DNA of 32,460 nucleotides, from assembly GCF_003935715.1 (NCBI RefSeq), contig NZ_RHPP01000035.1, forward strand, positions 1 to 32,460, given 5' to 3'. Both the position numbers and the translations under genes were made by a program. The notes below the pieces were generated by a model that had not been told where the DNA came from, did not search any database, and saw only the letters and a list, made by a program, of their open reading frames with translations. Origin of the DNA: Stenotrophomonas sp. 278 (lineage in GTDB: Bacteria; Pseudomonadota; Gammaproteobacteria; Xanthomonadales; Xanthomonadaceae). Shown here piece by piece: positions 26,205 to 32,460 of the stretch (position 1 is the first letter of the stretch; each line of letters opens with the position of its first letter).

Positions 26205-26474
26205 ATGGATGAACATGAGCTACTGCCCAAAATTGGTTCCGCGCTTAGAGCTCGTCGCGTCGCCCTTGGCCTCAGCCAAGAGGCGTTCGCAGATAAGATT
26301 GGGATGCATCGGGCCTACTATGGGCGAATCGAGCGCGGTAGAACAAATTTGACTATTGGCACTCTCAATAGGCTGGCTGGGGGATTGAAGGTGTCCTTAG
26401 GCGCACTCTTTACGTCGGTGGAGGCTGAGTCGACTCGTGACGCCGGCCTGCTATCGGGGTCAGATGGTGGTTGA
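26205..26474 (+). CDS. XRE-family transcriptional regulator, C-protein-like
   Basis: A protein of 89 residues. Residues 9-66 form a Cro/C1-type helix-turn-helix (LRARRVALGLSQEAFADKIG, then the recognition helix around HRAYYGRIERG). The HRxYxGxIERG pattern is typical of small controller proteins of restriction-modification systems and other self-regulators. No strong ribosome-binding site precedes ATG 26205, which leaves weak or leaderless translation. Its stop (26472-26474) lies only a few bases before the point where comM sequence begins, so the last codons are at the island edge and the native C-terminus may differ. It probably binds the inverted repeat just upstream. Confidence 0.8.
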   Translation: MDEHELLPKIGSALRARRVALGLSQEAFADKIGMHRAYYGRIERGRTNLTIGTLNRLAGGLKVSLGALFTSVEAESTRDAGLLSGSDGG

Positions 26475-26495
26475 CCACTTTCGCGATGAACCCTT
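26467..26495. other. Island/chromosome junction (candidate attachment site)
   Basis: The comM reading frame resumes at GCGATGAACCC (26483 onward, encoding AMNPCPCG). Just outside it is a short inverted repeat, GTGGT-TG-ACCAC (26467-26478). Recombinase attachment sites often contain such short arms, and GInts are reported to leave imperfect direct repeats at both ends. The matching repeat would be to the left of the window, so it cannot be compared here. Confidence 0.5.
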
Positions 26496-26965
26496 GCCCA
26501 TGTGGCTGGGCCGGCGACAGAAGCGGGCGGTGCTGCTGTACCCAGGAAAGCATTCGCCGCTATCGCGCCCGCATCTCGGGTCCGCTGCTGGATCGCATCG
26601 ACCTGCACGTACAGGTACCGAGACTGGAGCCTGCGGAACTGCGCAGCGATGCACCGCTGGGCGAAGACAGCGGCAGCGTCCGGGCACGCGTGGTGGCCAC
26701 GCGCGACATCCAGCTACGGCGTGCAGGCAAACCCAATGCCCTGCTGGTTCCCACTGAACTGGACAAGCACTGCCGTCTGGCCGAAGACGATCAGTATCTG
26801 CTGGAGGCCGCCGTTGAGCAGCTGCAGCTCTCCGCGCGCTCCATGCACCGCATCCTGCGCGTGGCCCGCACCGTCGCAGATCTGGCCGGTTGCGACAACA
26901 TCGAAACCACCCATCTCGCCGAGGCCATCGGCTATCGGCAGGTGGATCGAGGAACGCCGCGATGA
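26482..26965 (+). pseudogene. comM: comM 3' remnant (magnesium-chelatase-like AAA+ protein), split by the island
   Basis: About 160 codons matching the C-terminal part of ComM/YifB. MNPCPCGWAGDRSGRC (the Cys-rich stretch after the Walker B region) is followed by SIRRYRARISGPLLDRIDLH, LSARSMHRILRVARTVADL and HLAEAIGY. ComM is a hexameric helicase that extends heteroduplex during natural transformation. The N-terminal ~two thirds, including Walker A, are absent because the island enters just before MNPCPCG. The frame is open from 26471 but has no genuine start. The natural C-terminus and stop are intact. comM is a known integration hot spot, for example for AbaR islands in Acinetobacter. Confidence 0.9.
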
Positions 26966-27010
26966 GTTCTCCAGTCATCCCAACCACTTGGGTTATTTTG
27001 GAGTAGCCTG

Positions 27011-27265
27011 ATGCCAACAGTCGCCCGCTTGGATGGACTGAGAGTGATGATTTTTCCAAACGACCACGCTCCTGCACACGTGCACGTGCACGTGCAAGGT
27101 GCCGGACGAGAGGCGATCCTCCGCCTCTGCTGTCCCGCTGGACCTCCAGAGGTCAGGGACTACGTAGGGTTTAACGCGACCGAGGTTCGGTCGCTGCGCC
27201 GCAATATTGCACCACTTGTCCCCCGTCTTTGTACTTGCTGGAGAGCGATCCATGACCGAAACTGA
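27011..27265 (+). CDS. DUF4160-family small protein
   Basis: A protein of 84 residues. The N-terminus MPTVARLDGLRVMIFPNDHAPAHVHV with closely spaced His (HAPAHVHVHV) is the DUF4160 hallmark, and the C-terminal helix with a Trp-Arg near the end fits too. DUF4160 genes nearly always precede a DUF2442 gene, as here, with a 14-bp overlap (27252-27265). The pair behaves like a possible toxin-antitoxin module, but its biochemistry is not established. Confidence 0.75.
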   Translation: MPTVARLDGLRVMIFPNDHAPAHVHVHVQGAGREAILRLCCPAGPPEVRDYVGFNATEVRSLRRNIAPLVPRLCTCWRAIHDRN

Positions 27266-27788
27266 TCGACAGCCTGGGCACGCTCGCGGCGAGATGCAGC
27301 GACTGCAGGAAACCAGCGCAGTCGTCTCCGTGCGCTATCAACGCAGCACTCGGCGGGTTGTACTGGAGCTTGTCACCGGGATCCAGCTATCTGTCCCGGT
27401 TGACCGGGTGCAGGGACTGACCAAGGCAAGTGCTGGTCAGTTGAGTGAGATTGAGGTCTCGCCCAGCGGTTTGGGGCTACATTGGCCACAGCTTGACGCT
27501 GATCTGTATGTACCCGGCCTGCTCCAGGGTGCCCTTGGCAGCAAGAAGTGGATGGCGTCCCTGATGGGACGTGCAGGTGGCGAATCAACGAGTGAGGCGA
27601 AGCGGACCGCGGCACGCAGGAATGGTCGGCTTGGCGGGCGTCCGCGCACCCTGGATGACTCGGCCGACACGCGACCGCGACGACAGGCGAACCTGTCTGG
27701 CTCCCCAGCTGCACGAAGCGGAACGGTGTCCGTTGTGCCATCTGCTGCAGCTCGGCGCAGTGTGGCAAAGGGCAGGAGCTCCAGCTGA
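27252..27788 (+). CDS. DUF2442-family protein
   Basis: 178 residues from ATG 27252. The core (about 20-110) has the DUF2442 pattern: beta strands around LELVTGIQLSVPVDRVQGL, ASAGQLSEIEVSPSGLGLHWP and the LDADLYVPGLLQGALG segment. Then comes a basic NGRLGGRPR stretch, where many family members end. The last ~40 residues are Arg/Ser/Ala-rich with no visible fold and could be out-of-frame read-through after a late frameshift. It starts inside the DUF4160 gene, so the two are coupled. The stop is 13 bp from the convergent EAL gene. Confidence 0.7.
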   Translation: MTETDRQPGHARGEMQRLQETSAVVSVRYQRSTRRVVLELVTGIQLSVPVDRVQGLTKASAGQLSEIEVSPSGLGLHWPQLDADLYVPGLLQGALGSKKWMASLMGRAGGESTSEAKRTAARRNGRLGGRPRTLDDSADTRPRRQANLSGSPAARSGTVSVVPSAAARRSVAKGRSSS

Positions 27789-27799
27789 CCCTAGGTCAG
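27785..27799. terminator. Short hairpin between convergent genes
   Basis: CTGACC-CTA-GGTCAG forms a perfect 6-bp stem with a 3-nt loop between the DUF2442 stop and the EAL gene stop. There is no T tract on either side. It may act as a weak bidirectional terminator. Confidence 0.35.
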
Positions 27800-27800
27800 A

Positions 27801-29399
27801 TCACACCACTGCGCTTCCCAACCGCTCCTCCAGCTCCACCTCGCGCGTGATATCAGTGAAGAACCCGTACCACCTGCGCGCGTGGCCGGTTTCCTTCAGA
27901 TCGCCACGGCTCAACACCCAGCGCCGGCTGCCGTCCGGCCATTCCAGGCGGAAGCGGGTCTGGAAGGTGGTCGCCGCCGGGTCTCGTCCGACCCATTCGC
28001 AGCGCACCCGCTCCCGATCCGGCGCGTCCATGCGCGCGTACCAGCTGTCGATGCGCTCGCGCACGCTCAACGCGGCCAGCTCCAGCGGGTGCGGCGTCAT
28101 GTAGCTGAGTTCACCCGATTCCTCCGCCACCCAGAATACGGTCGGCGTGCCTGGTGCGGCGTACACGTCTTCCTGTTCGCGTGCACGCAGCGCCGCTTCG
28201 TAGCGCTTGGTGTCGGTGACATCGATGCAGACCACCGAAACACCGAGCACCACGCCGCCGGCATCGCTGACGCGCTCGTGGTTGAGCAGGAAGGTTTCGG
28301 CGGTGTGCGGCATCACCACTTCGCTCAGATCGCCCTGGTCATCACAGAAGCCACGCAGGATAAGCTCAAGCGCACGCCCCCCGATCTCAACCGGCAGCAC
28401 GTCGGTGACTTTCTGCCCGATCACCTCGTAGCGCGGCACGTGGATCATGTTGCAGAACTTGGCATTGGCGGCAGCGAAGCGCAGGTCCGGGTCGATGAAG
28501 GCCAGGCCCACCGGCGAGCGTTCGTACAGGATCTCCAGCTGGTACTGGCGCTGGTAAGGGCTGAGGTGCGTGCTGGACGGGGCCGCCTGGCGTGGCTCGA
28601 ACCGGGCCAGCCAGCCGGCAGCGGTGGCGGCGTCCATGGCCGGGGCGAGCCACCAGCCCTGGTAGGTGTCGCAGCCGATGCTGGCCAGGAACTCCAGCTG
28701 GAAACGCGTTTCCACGCTTTCGGCGACCACTTTCGCACCCAGGCTCTTACCCAGGCCGACAATGGCCGACACAATCTTGCGGCTGGCCTCGTCCTGCTCC
28801 AAGGCACGGATGAAACTGCCATCGATCTTGATCTTGTCGAACTGGAAACGATGCAGACGCACCAGACTGGAATAGCCGGTGCCGAAGTCGTCCAGCATGG
28901 TCTTGATGCCCAGTTCGCGCAGATGGGCAATGCCCAGTTCGGCCGCGCGCTCGTCCTCCACCACTTCGACCTCGGTCATTTCCACCCGGATGCGCCGTAG
29001 CGGGAATCCGGTGGCTTTGAGCGTGGCAATGATGTGGTCCACCGTGGCCGACTCCTGCAGCATGGTCGGCGGCATGTTGAAGGCGAGGTAGAAGTCGCCC
29101 GGCCATTCACGGGCAGCGCGGCAGGCCTGTTCCACCAAGTGGAGGGTGAGGTTGGCAATCAGCCCTGCGTTTACCGCAACAGGAATGAAGGCATCGGGCA
29201 GCAGCAGGCGTCCGTCGCTGGCGCACCAGCGGGCCAGCACCTCAAAGCCGCGCAGCACGCCGGACTGCACGTCCACGATCGGCTGGAAGAACGGAACAAT
29301 GGCCGAGGTGCGCAGCGCGTACTCCAGCGCATCGTCGGTGATTCCCGGAACCGCGGGTGCAGCTTCGACAGGTGCATGTACATGTTCGACAGCGGTCAT
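27801..29399 (-). CDS. EAL-PAS-PAS cyclic di-GMP phosphodiesterase
   Basis: 532 residues from ATG 29399; the frame also has an upstream GTG at 29534 (577 residues). The N-terminal EAL domain (about 20-260) keeps the catalytic set: EVL in place of EAL, NMPP, EMTE, LDDFGTGYSS, KIDGSFI, AESVET and QGWWLAP. It is therefore predicted to hydrolyse c-di-GMP. Two PAS-type sensory domains follow (about 285-400 and 410-525, the second ending WYGFFTDITREVELEERL). The order EAL first, PAS last is less usual. No membrane segments are seen, so it is cytoplasmic. No GGDEF domain is present. A CRP/Clp-type site lies upstream. Confidence 0.85.
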   Translation of the reverse strand: MTAVEHVHAPVEAAPAVPGITDDALEYALRTSAIVPFFQPIVDVQSGVLRGFEVLARWCASDGRLLLPDAFIPVAVNAGLIANLTLHLVEQACRAAREWPGDFYLAFNMPPTMLQESATVDHIIATLKATGFPLRRIRVEMTEVEVVEDERAAELGIAHLRELGIKTMLDDFGTGYSSLVRLHRFQFDKIKIDGSFIRALEQDEASRKIVSAIVGLGKSLGAKVVAESVETRFQLEFLASIGCDTYQGWWLAPAMDAATAAGWLARFEPRQAAPSSTHLSPYQRQYQLEILYERSPVGLAFIDPDLRFAAANAKFCNMIHVPRYEVIGQKVTDVLPVEIGGRALELILRGFCDDQGDLSEVVMPHTAETFLLNHERVSDAGGVVLGVSVVCIDVTDTKRYEAALRAREQEDVYAAPGTPTVFWVAEESGELSYMTPHPLELAALSVRERIDSWYARMDAPDRERVRCEWVGRDPAATTFQTRFRLEWPDGSRRWVLSRGDLKETGHARRWYGFFTDITREVELEERLGSAVV

Positions 29400-29579
29400 G
29401 CGGTGTCTCTGGGGCATTCCGGGTTCGGCGGAAAAGGAAAGTGCTGCAGCGGGCGAAATGGTAACCAACTGTGTGGCCGGCGTTTCACAGTGCGCGCGAC
29501 AAAGTGTGACGTTGTCGAGGCGCGATTCCCGCACGTGCGTGTGCCGAGTCTTCGATTCAGAGGTTCTTGATCACTTTAA

Positions 29580-29595
29580 TGTGACAAACATCACA
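29580..29595. promoter_or_regulatory. CRP/Clp-type binding site upstream of the EAL gene
   Basis: TGTGA-N6-TCACA is a perfect consensus for the CRP family, which in Xanthomonadaceae means Clp. It lies about 180 bp before ATG 29399 of the EAL gene, or 45 bp before its alternative GTG start. Clp of Xanthomonas is known to be inhibited by c-di-GMP, so a feedback link to this phosphodiesterase is plausible. Confidence 0.6.
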
Positions 29596-29636
29596 CTTGA
29601 AAGGGCGACGAGACCGGTGCCGCGGCTTCACCCGTG

Positions 29637-30488
29637 TTACGGATTTGGCTGGGAACTGCGCAGAACGAAGCGCTCCAGTGCCAGGGCGACGCCGTCCTCG
29701 GCGTTGGTGGCGGTTTCATGCAGTGCAGTGGCTTTGACCACGTCCACCGCATTGCCCATGGCCACGCTGGTGCCGGCAAACTGCAGCATGGTCAGGTCAT
29801 TTTCCTGGTCGCCGATGGCCATCACCTGGCTTCGGTCCAGGCCCAGGTGGTCGGCCAGCATCTTCAGCCCTGGGCCCTTGCCTGCGCGATGATCGAACAC
29901 TTCCAGGAAGAACGCCGCGCTTTTGAGCACGGCAAAGCGCTCGATCAGCTCCGCCGGCAGGCGTGCAATGGCAGCGTCCAGCACCGTCGGTTCGTCCACC
30001 ATCATCAGCTTGATGAAAGACATGGCCGGATCCATGTCGTCGACGCTGCGATATGACAGCGGTACGTGCGAAAGATGCGAATCCACCACGGTGTAGTGAC
30101 TGATGTCGCGGTTGGTGGTGTACAGGCGCTTGCCGTCCAGTGCCTGGAAGTGCACGCCCAGTTCGCGTGCAACGCGCTCCACATACACGAAATCATCGAA
30201 CGTCAGTGGAAACTCGGCCACGCGATGGCCATCCCCCAGGCGCTGCACCAGCCCGCCGTTGCAGGCGATGCAATAGTCCTCGGCACCGTCGATGCCCAGC
30301 TCCTCCAGGAACGGGGCCAGGCCCGAGACAGGCCGACCGCTGGCCAGCACCACCCGCACGCCTTGTGCCCGCGCCTGCGCGATGGCCTGCTTTACGCGTG
30401 GGGTAAGCTGGTGCGCGGGATTCAGCAAGGTGCCATCCATGTCGATGGCAACCAGTTCGATCGCCGGCGTGCGCAGCCCCATGTCCAT
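29637..30488 (-). CDS. Cof-type HAD hydrolase (YidA-like sugar phosphatase)
   Basis: 283 residues from ATG 30488. HAD motifs: AIDMDGTLLN (motif I, nucleophile and acid Asp), VLASGRP (motif II), KGPGLKMLADHLGL (Lys motif) and AIGDQENDLTML (motif IV). A C2-type cap lies between motifs II and III. Members dephosphorylate sugar phosphates and related metabolites; the substrate here is unknown. An upstream GTG at 30527 is possible, but AAAGGG about 9-14 bp before 30488 favours the ATG. It is resident chromosome, reading toward the EAL gene in the same direction. Confidence 0.88.
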   Translation of the reverse strand: MDMGLRTPAIELVAIDMDGTLLNPAHQLTPRVKQAIAQARAQGVRVVLASGRPVSGLAPFLEELGIDGAEDYCIACNGGLVQRLGDGHRVAEFPLTFDDFVYVERVARELGVHFQALDGKRLYTTNRDISHYTVVDSHLSHVPLSYRSVDDMDPAMSFIKLMMVDEPTVLDAAIARLPAELIERFAVLKSAAFFLEVFDHRAGKGPGLKMLADHLGLDRSQVMAIGDQENDLTMLQFAGTSVAMGNAVDVVKATALHETATNAEDGVALALERFVLRSSQPNP

Positions 30489-30576
30489 CACTTCAACCCT
30501 TTCAATTGCAACAGATTCCGGCACCACGGCCGGACGCTAGTGTAAGCCAGCGATGTTGCAGGCTGTCCGAACCCAG

Positions 30577-31185
30577 CTATAACGGTACCCCTCGGTGAGG
30601 TGCCGCGCAGCGCTCGCCGAAGACCACCTCGCCCTGGCAGAGCACTTCCATCAGCGGCGCGCTTGAAACATGGCCGGCCCAGTAGTCGGTTATCTGCAGG
30701 CGCGCCTGGGTGTAGTTCCAACCGCCATCAAGGGTGGCCAGCCACGAATAGTCCAGCCGTGCCTGGGTGCTGCAGCCGGACAGGTCGACCTTGCAGAGCA
30801 GCTCGCCGATGCCGTGGTCGCGCTTGAAGGCGGCAGCGTCTTCCAATGCCGGAGTCGCGAAGAAGGATTCGAGTCGGGACAGCTGCTCAGGAAAGTCTTC
30901 CCGTCGCACGCGCTCAAACAGGCTTTCCCAGAACAGCAGTGACAGCCGCGCCGATGGCACGCCGTGCAGTTGCGGATAGCGGCTTCCGGCACCAACCAGG
31001 GCCAGTCCCAGCGGCGCGTCCTGCTGCCGACAGGCAATATCCAGCGCGTGCTGCATGGCCTGATGCAGGCCAACACGGTGGGCGTCGACCTTCAGGCCGT
31101 AGTGATACTCCGCAGTGGACACAATGCGGTACTGCGCGTAATGCGCATGCTCGACCGACTTGTAGCCGAGCTTGATCCGGTGCAT
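30577..31185 (-). CDS. Conserved-looking hypothetical protein
   Basis: A protein of 202 residues, soluble, with no signal peptide. GGAGGAGG directly upstream strongly supports ATG 31185 over a longer frame to 31314. It is rich in His, Arg and Leu, and contains LLFWESLFERVRREDFPEQL and WLATLDGGWNYTQARLQI. I do not recognise a domain. It lies downstream of the M23 peptidase gene but is separated from it by a strong terminator, so it is independently transcribed. It lacks the export signal expected of an immunity protein for a periplasm-acting toxin. Confidence 0.7.
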   Translation of the reverse strand: MHRIKLGYKSVEHAHYAQYRIVSTAEYHYGLKVDAHRVGLHQAMQHALDIACRQQDAPLGLALVGAGSRYPQLHGVPSARLSLLFWESLFERVRREDFPEQLSRLESFFATPALEDAAAFKRDHGIGELLCKVDLSGCSTQARLDYSWLATLDGGWNYTQARLQITDYWAGHVSSAPLMEVLCQGEVVFGERCAAPHRGVPL

Positions 31186-31257
31186 CGACGACCTCCTCCG
31201 TGAACGCGATCCCGTAATCGGTATCGGCGCGGGCGCAGGGAACTTGCGCTGCGGCGC

Positions 31258-31291
31258 AAAAAGGGCCGGCCAGGTTTCCCCGGCCGGCCCT
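31258..31291 (-). terminator. Rho-independent terminator of the M23 peptidase gene
   Basis: On the minus strand AGGGCCGGCC pairs perfectly with GGCCGGCCCT (10 bp, 10-nt loop) and is followed by TTTTT. It lies 37 bp after the peptidase stop. Confidence 0.9.
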
Positions 31292-31327
31292 AACACCACA
31301 CTCATGGCCCACACAAGGGCCGGGACA

Positions 31328-32460
31328 TCAGCGGCCCATCGCGACCTTCTGCTGCTCTTCCTGCACCTGGTTCTGCTGCTGGGTGCTGTTGTTGAGCAGC
31401 TGCGCGCTGGTCTGTTCCACCGACGGGGCCGGCTGACCGAGGTCCACCGCCGTGCGGAAGCCCGGGGTGGTGCCCATCACGAACGCCTTGCCGTCCTGCA
31501 CGGTCACGCTCTGCAGTTTCTCGGGCGAATCAATGCCGGCCTGCTTGGCCTGGGCGGTGATGTGCGCGGCGGCTTCGTTGGAGATCGGGCTGGGCAGCCG
31601 ATCGCGGATGGCGTTGTGCAGCGGCGTGTCCGGGTGGCCCTTGTCGCCGAGCAGCGGGCCGGCCGGCTTGGCCTGCGACTGCTGCTGTTCGGCCTTGTCC
31701 AGGCCAGCCTGGGTCTGCTTGCCAACGATGCCGTCGACGGTCATGTCGAGGCGACGCTGGAACGCCTCCACGGCTTCCTTGGTGCTGTCACCGAACTTGC
31801 CGTCCACGGCCAACGGCTTGCCGTCGGCGTCGCGGATGCCCAGGTCGTTGAGGCGCTTCTGCAGCGCCTCAACTTCATCACTGCGGTCGCCCTTGCGCAG
31901 CGTGCCCGCCGGCGCGTCGTGATCATGGTGGTGCGCGTGGGCATGGTCGTGGGCGTGCTTGCCCTCCGCCTGCACCACACCCTTGTTCCAGTAGGCCTCC
32001 GGATTGATCAGGTTCCCCTTGGGATCCTTCATCTGGTAGTGCACGTGCTGGGCGTACTGGTTCGGGCCTTCCGGGCCACGACCGCCCATGGTGCCGATCG
32101 GGTCACCGGGCTGCACATGCTGACCGACCTTCGCGGTGAGCCCCTGCATGTGCAGGATCTGGTGCGAATTGCCGTCGGCGTCCTGGATCATCACGGTGCC
32201 GTACTTGCCGCCCACCGAGGTGACCACGCCGGCCACCGGCGAATGCACGGTCGGATGCTGCATGTTGCGGCCGGTCTGCCCGCCCACGTAGTTGAAGTCG
32301 CTGCCACCATGGGCCTTCTCGCCACGGTGCTCACCGAAGTGGCCGGTGATGTGCGGCTTGACGCCGTTGTGCGGCGGCAGCATCACGTTCATGGTGTGCT
32401 CGTAGGAGCGGGTCGGCTCGGCCTTGGCCACCGCCGCCGCGCCTGCGGCGCCGGCTGCCG
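31328..32460 (-). CDS. M23 peptidase with peptidoglycan-binding and XVIPCD domains: predicted type IV secretion effector (5' end at window edge)
   Basis: At least 367 residues, open in frame through the right edge (Ala/Gly-rich upstream). Residues about 20-145 are an M23 metallopeptidase with HGGSDF and HVHYQM supplying the zinc ligands, predicted to cut peptidoglycan cross-bridges. A very His-rich linker (HAHDHAHAHHHDHD) follows at about 160, then a PG_binding_1 domain (175-245). From about 255 the PLLGDKGHPDTPLHNAIRD start, AAAHITAQAKQAG and the Gln-rich tail match the XVIPCD domain that targets Xanthomonadales toxins to the antibacterial type IV secretion system. GTG 32431 is the first in-window start, but the gene probably begins further upstream. 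Confidence 0.82.
   Translation of the reverse strand, partial: AAGAAGAAAVAKAEPTRSYEHTMNVMLPPHNGVKPHITGHFGEHRGEKAHGGSDFNYVGGQTGRNMQHPTVHSPVAGVVTSVGGKYGTVMIQDADGNSHQILHMQGLTAKVGQHVQPGDPIGTMGGRGPEGPNQYAQHVHYQMKDPKGNLINPEAYWNKGVVQAEGKHAHDHAHAHHHDHDAPAGTLRKGDRSDEVEALQKRLNDLGIRDADGKPLAVDGKFGDSTKEAVEAFQRRLDMTVDGIVGKQTQAGLDKAEQQQSQAKPAGPLLGDKGHPDTPLHNAIRDRLPSPISNEAAAHITAQAKQAGIDSPEKLQSVTVQDGKAFVMGTTPGFRTAVDLGQPAPSVEQTSAQLLNNSTQQQNQVQEEQQKVAMGR

Larger units (their letters stand above)
1..26481. mobile_element. GInt-like genomic island inserted in comM (left end outside window)
   Basis: The stretch begins with a coupled operon of three tyrosine recombinases and one small coiled-coil protein, continues with about 21 kb of accessory cargo, and ends in an AT-rich segment directly abutting an internal codon of comM. 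That tripartite plan matches the GInt elements described in the literature (ginABCD operon, cargo, short AT-rich 3' end, site-specific integration). The left part is visibly AT-richer than the chromosome to the right of 26,482. The right boundary is placed where the reading frame begins to match ComM (about 26,482). The left boundary and the 5' part of comM are not in the window. The GInt assignment is inferred from gene order and motifs; no database comparison was made. Confidence 0.75.

Noticed and set aside
27882-29000. 372-codon plus-strand frame antisense to the EAL gene
   Set aside because: All conserved EAL and PAS motifs are on the minus strand; this frame is a codon-bias shadow.
1-32460. 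CRISPR arrays, tRNA and rRNA genes
   Set aside because: No regularly spaced repeats and no tRNA- or rRNA-like sequences were seen on reading both strands; the island uses comM, not a tRNA gene, as its target.

Overview
The window is bacterial. It looks like a Xanthomonadaceae chromosome, most likely Stenotrophomonas or a close relative. The right flank carries an M23 peptidase with a C-terminal domain of the type that marks substrates of the Xanthomonadales antibacterial type IV secretion system, a perfect CRP/Clp-like site, and GC-rich housekeeping-type genes. No 16S or other taxonomic marker is present, so the genus is an inference.

Layout. (1) Positions 1 to about 26,480 are one mobile genomic island inserted in comM; only the last ~160 codons of comM remain, at 26,482-26,965. 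At the left is a translationally coupled operon of three tyrosine recombinases plus one small coiled-coil protein (131-4462). This is the gene content described for GInt islands (ginABCD, cargo, short AT-rich 3' end). The first recombinase is cut by an IS3-family element whose transposase tail enters at base 1, so the island's true left end lies outside the window. (2) Positions 4463-5357 hold no convincing gene. (3) Positions 5358-17119 are a metal and envelope-stress block. It contains a His-rich exported protein, an MCR/EptA-type phosphoethanolamine transferase overlapping a diacylglycerol kinase, a second His-rich exported protein with the same C-terminal signature as the first, a CzcCBA-type efflux pump, a P1B-4 ATPase and an orphan OmpR-type response regulator. 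(4) Positions 17,183-20,200 are poorly characterised or decayed: a membrane protein, an unknown soluble protein, an orphan Xre/ParS-type antitoxin and a frameshifted fragment of a UvrD-type helicase. (5) Positions 20,248-25,422, on the minus strand, are a three-gene phosphorelay whose architecture matches the Detocs anti-phage system: a large sensor with a histidine-kinase-type ATPase, a stand-alone receiver, and a receiver fused to a nucleoside-phosphorylase domain. (6) Positions 25,789-26,474 are a small hypothetical gene divergent from a C-protein-like XRE regulator across a 12-bp inverted repeat, next to the comM junction.

Right flank (26,482-32,460), resident chromosome: the comM 3' remnant, a DUF4160/DUF2442 pair, an EAL-PAS-PAS c-di-GMP phosphodiesterase, a Cof-type HAD phosphatase, a hypothetical protein, and the M23 peptidase running off the right edge.

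How the parts work together (inference). The recombinases move the island. The cargo would give zinc/cadmium/cobalt efflux, lipid A modification with recycling of its diacylglycerol by-product, and abortive-infection immunity by ATP destruction. The insertion probably inactivates comM, a helicase that aids natural transformation.
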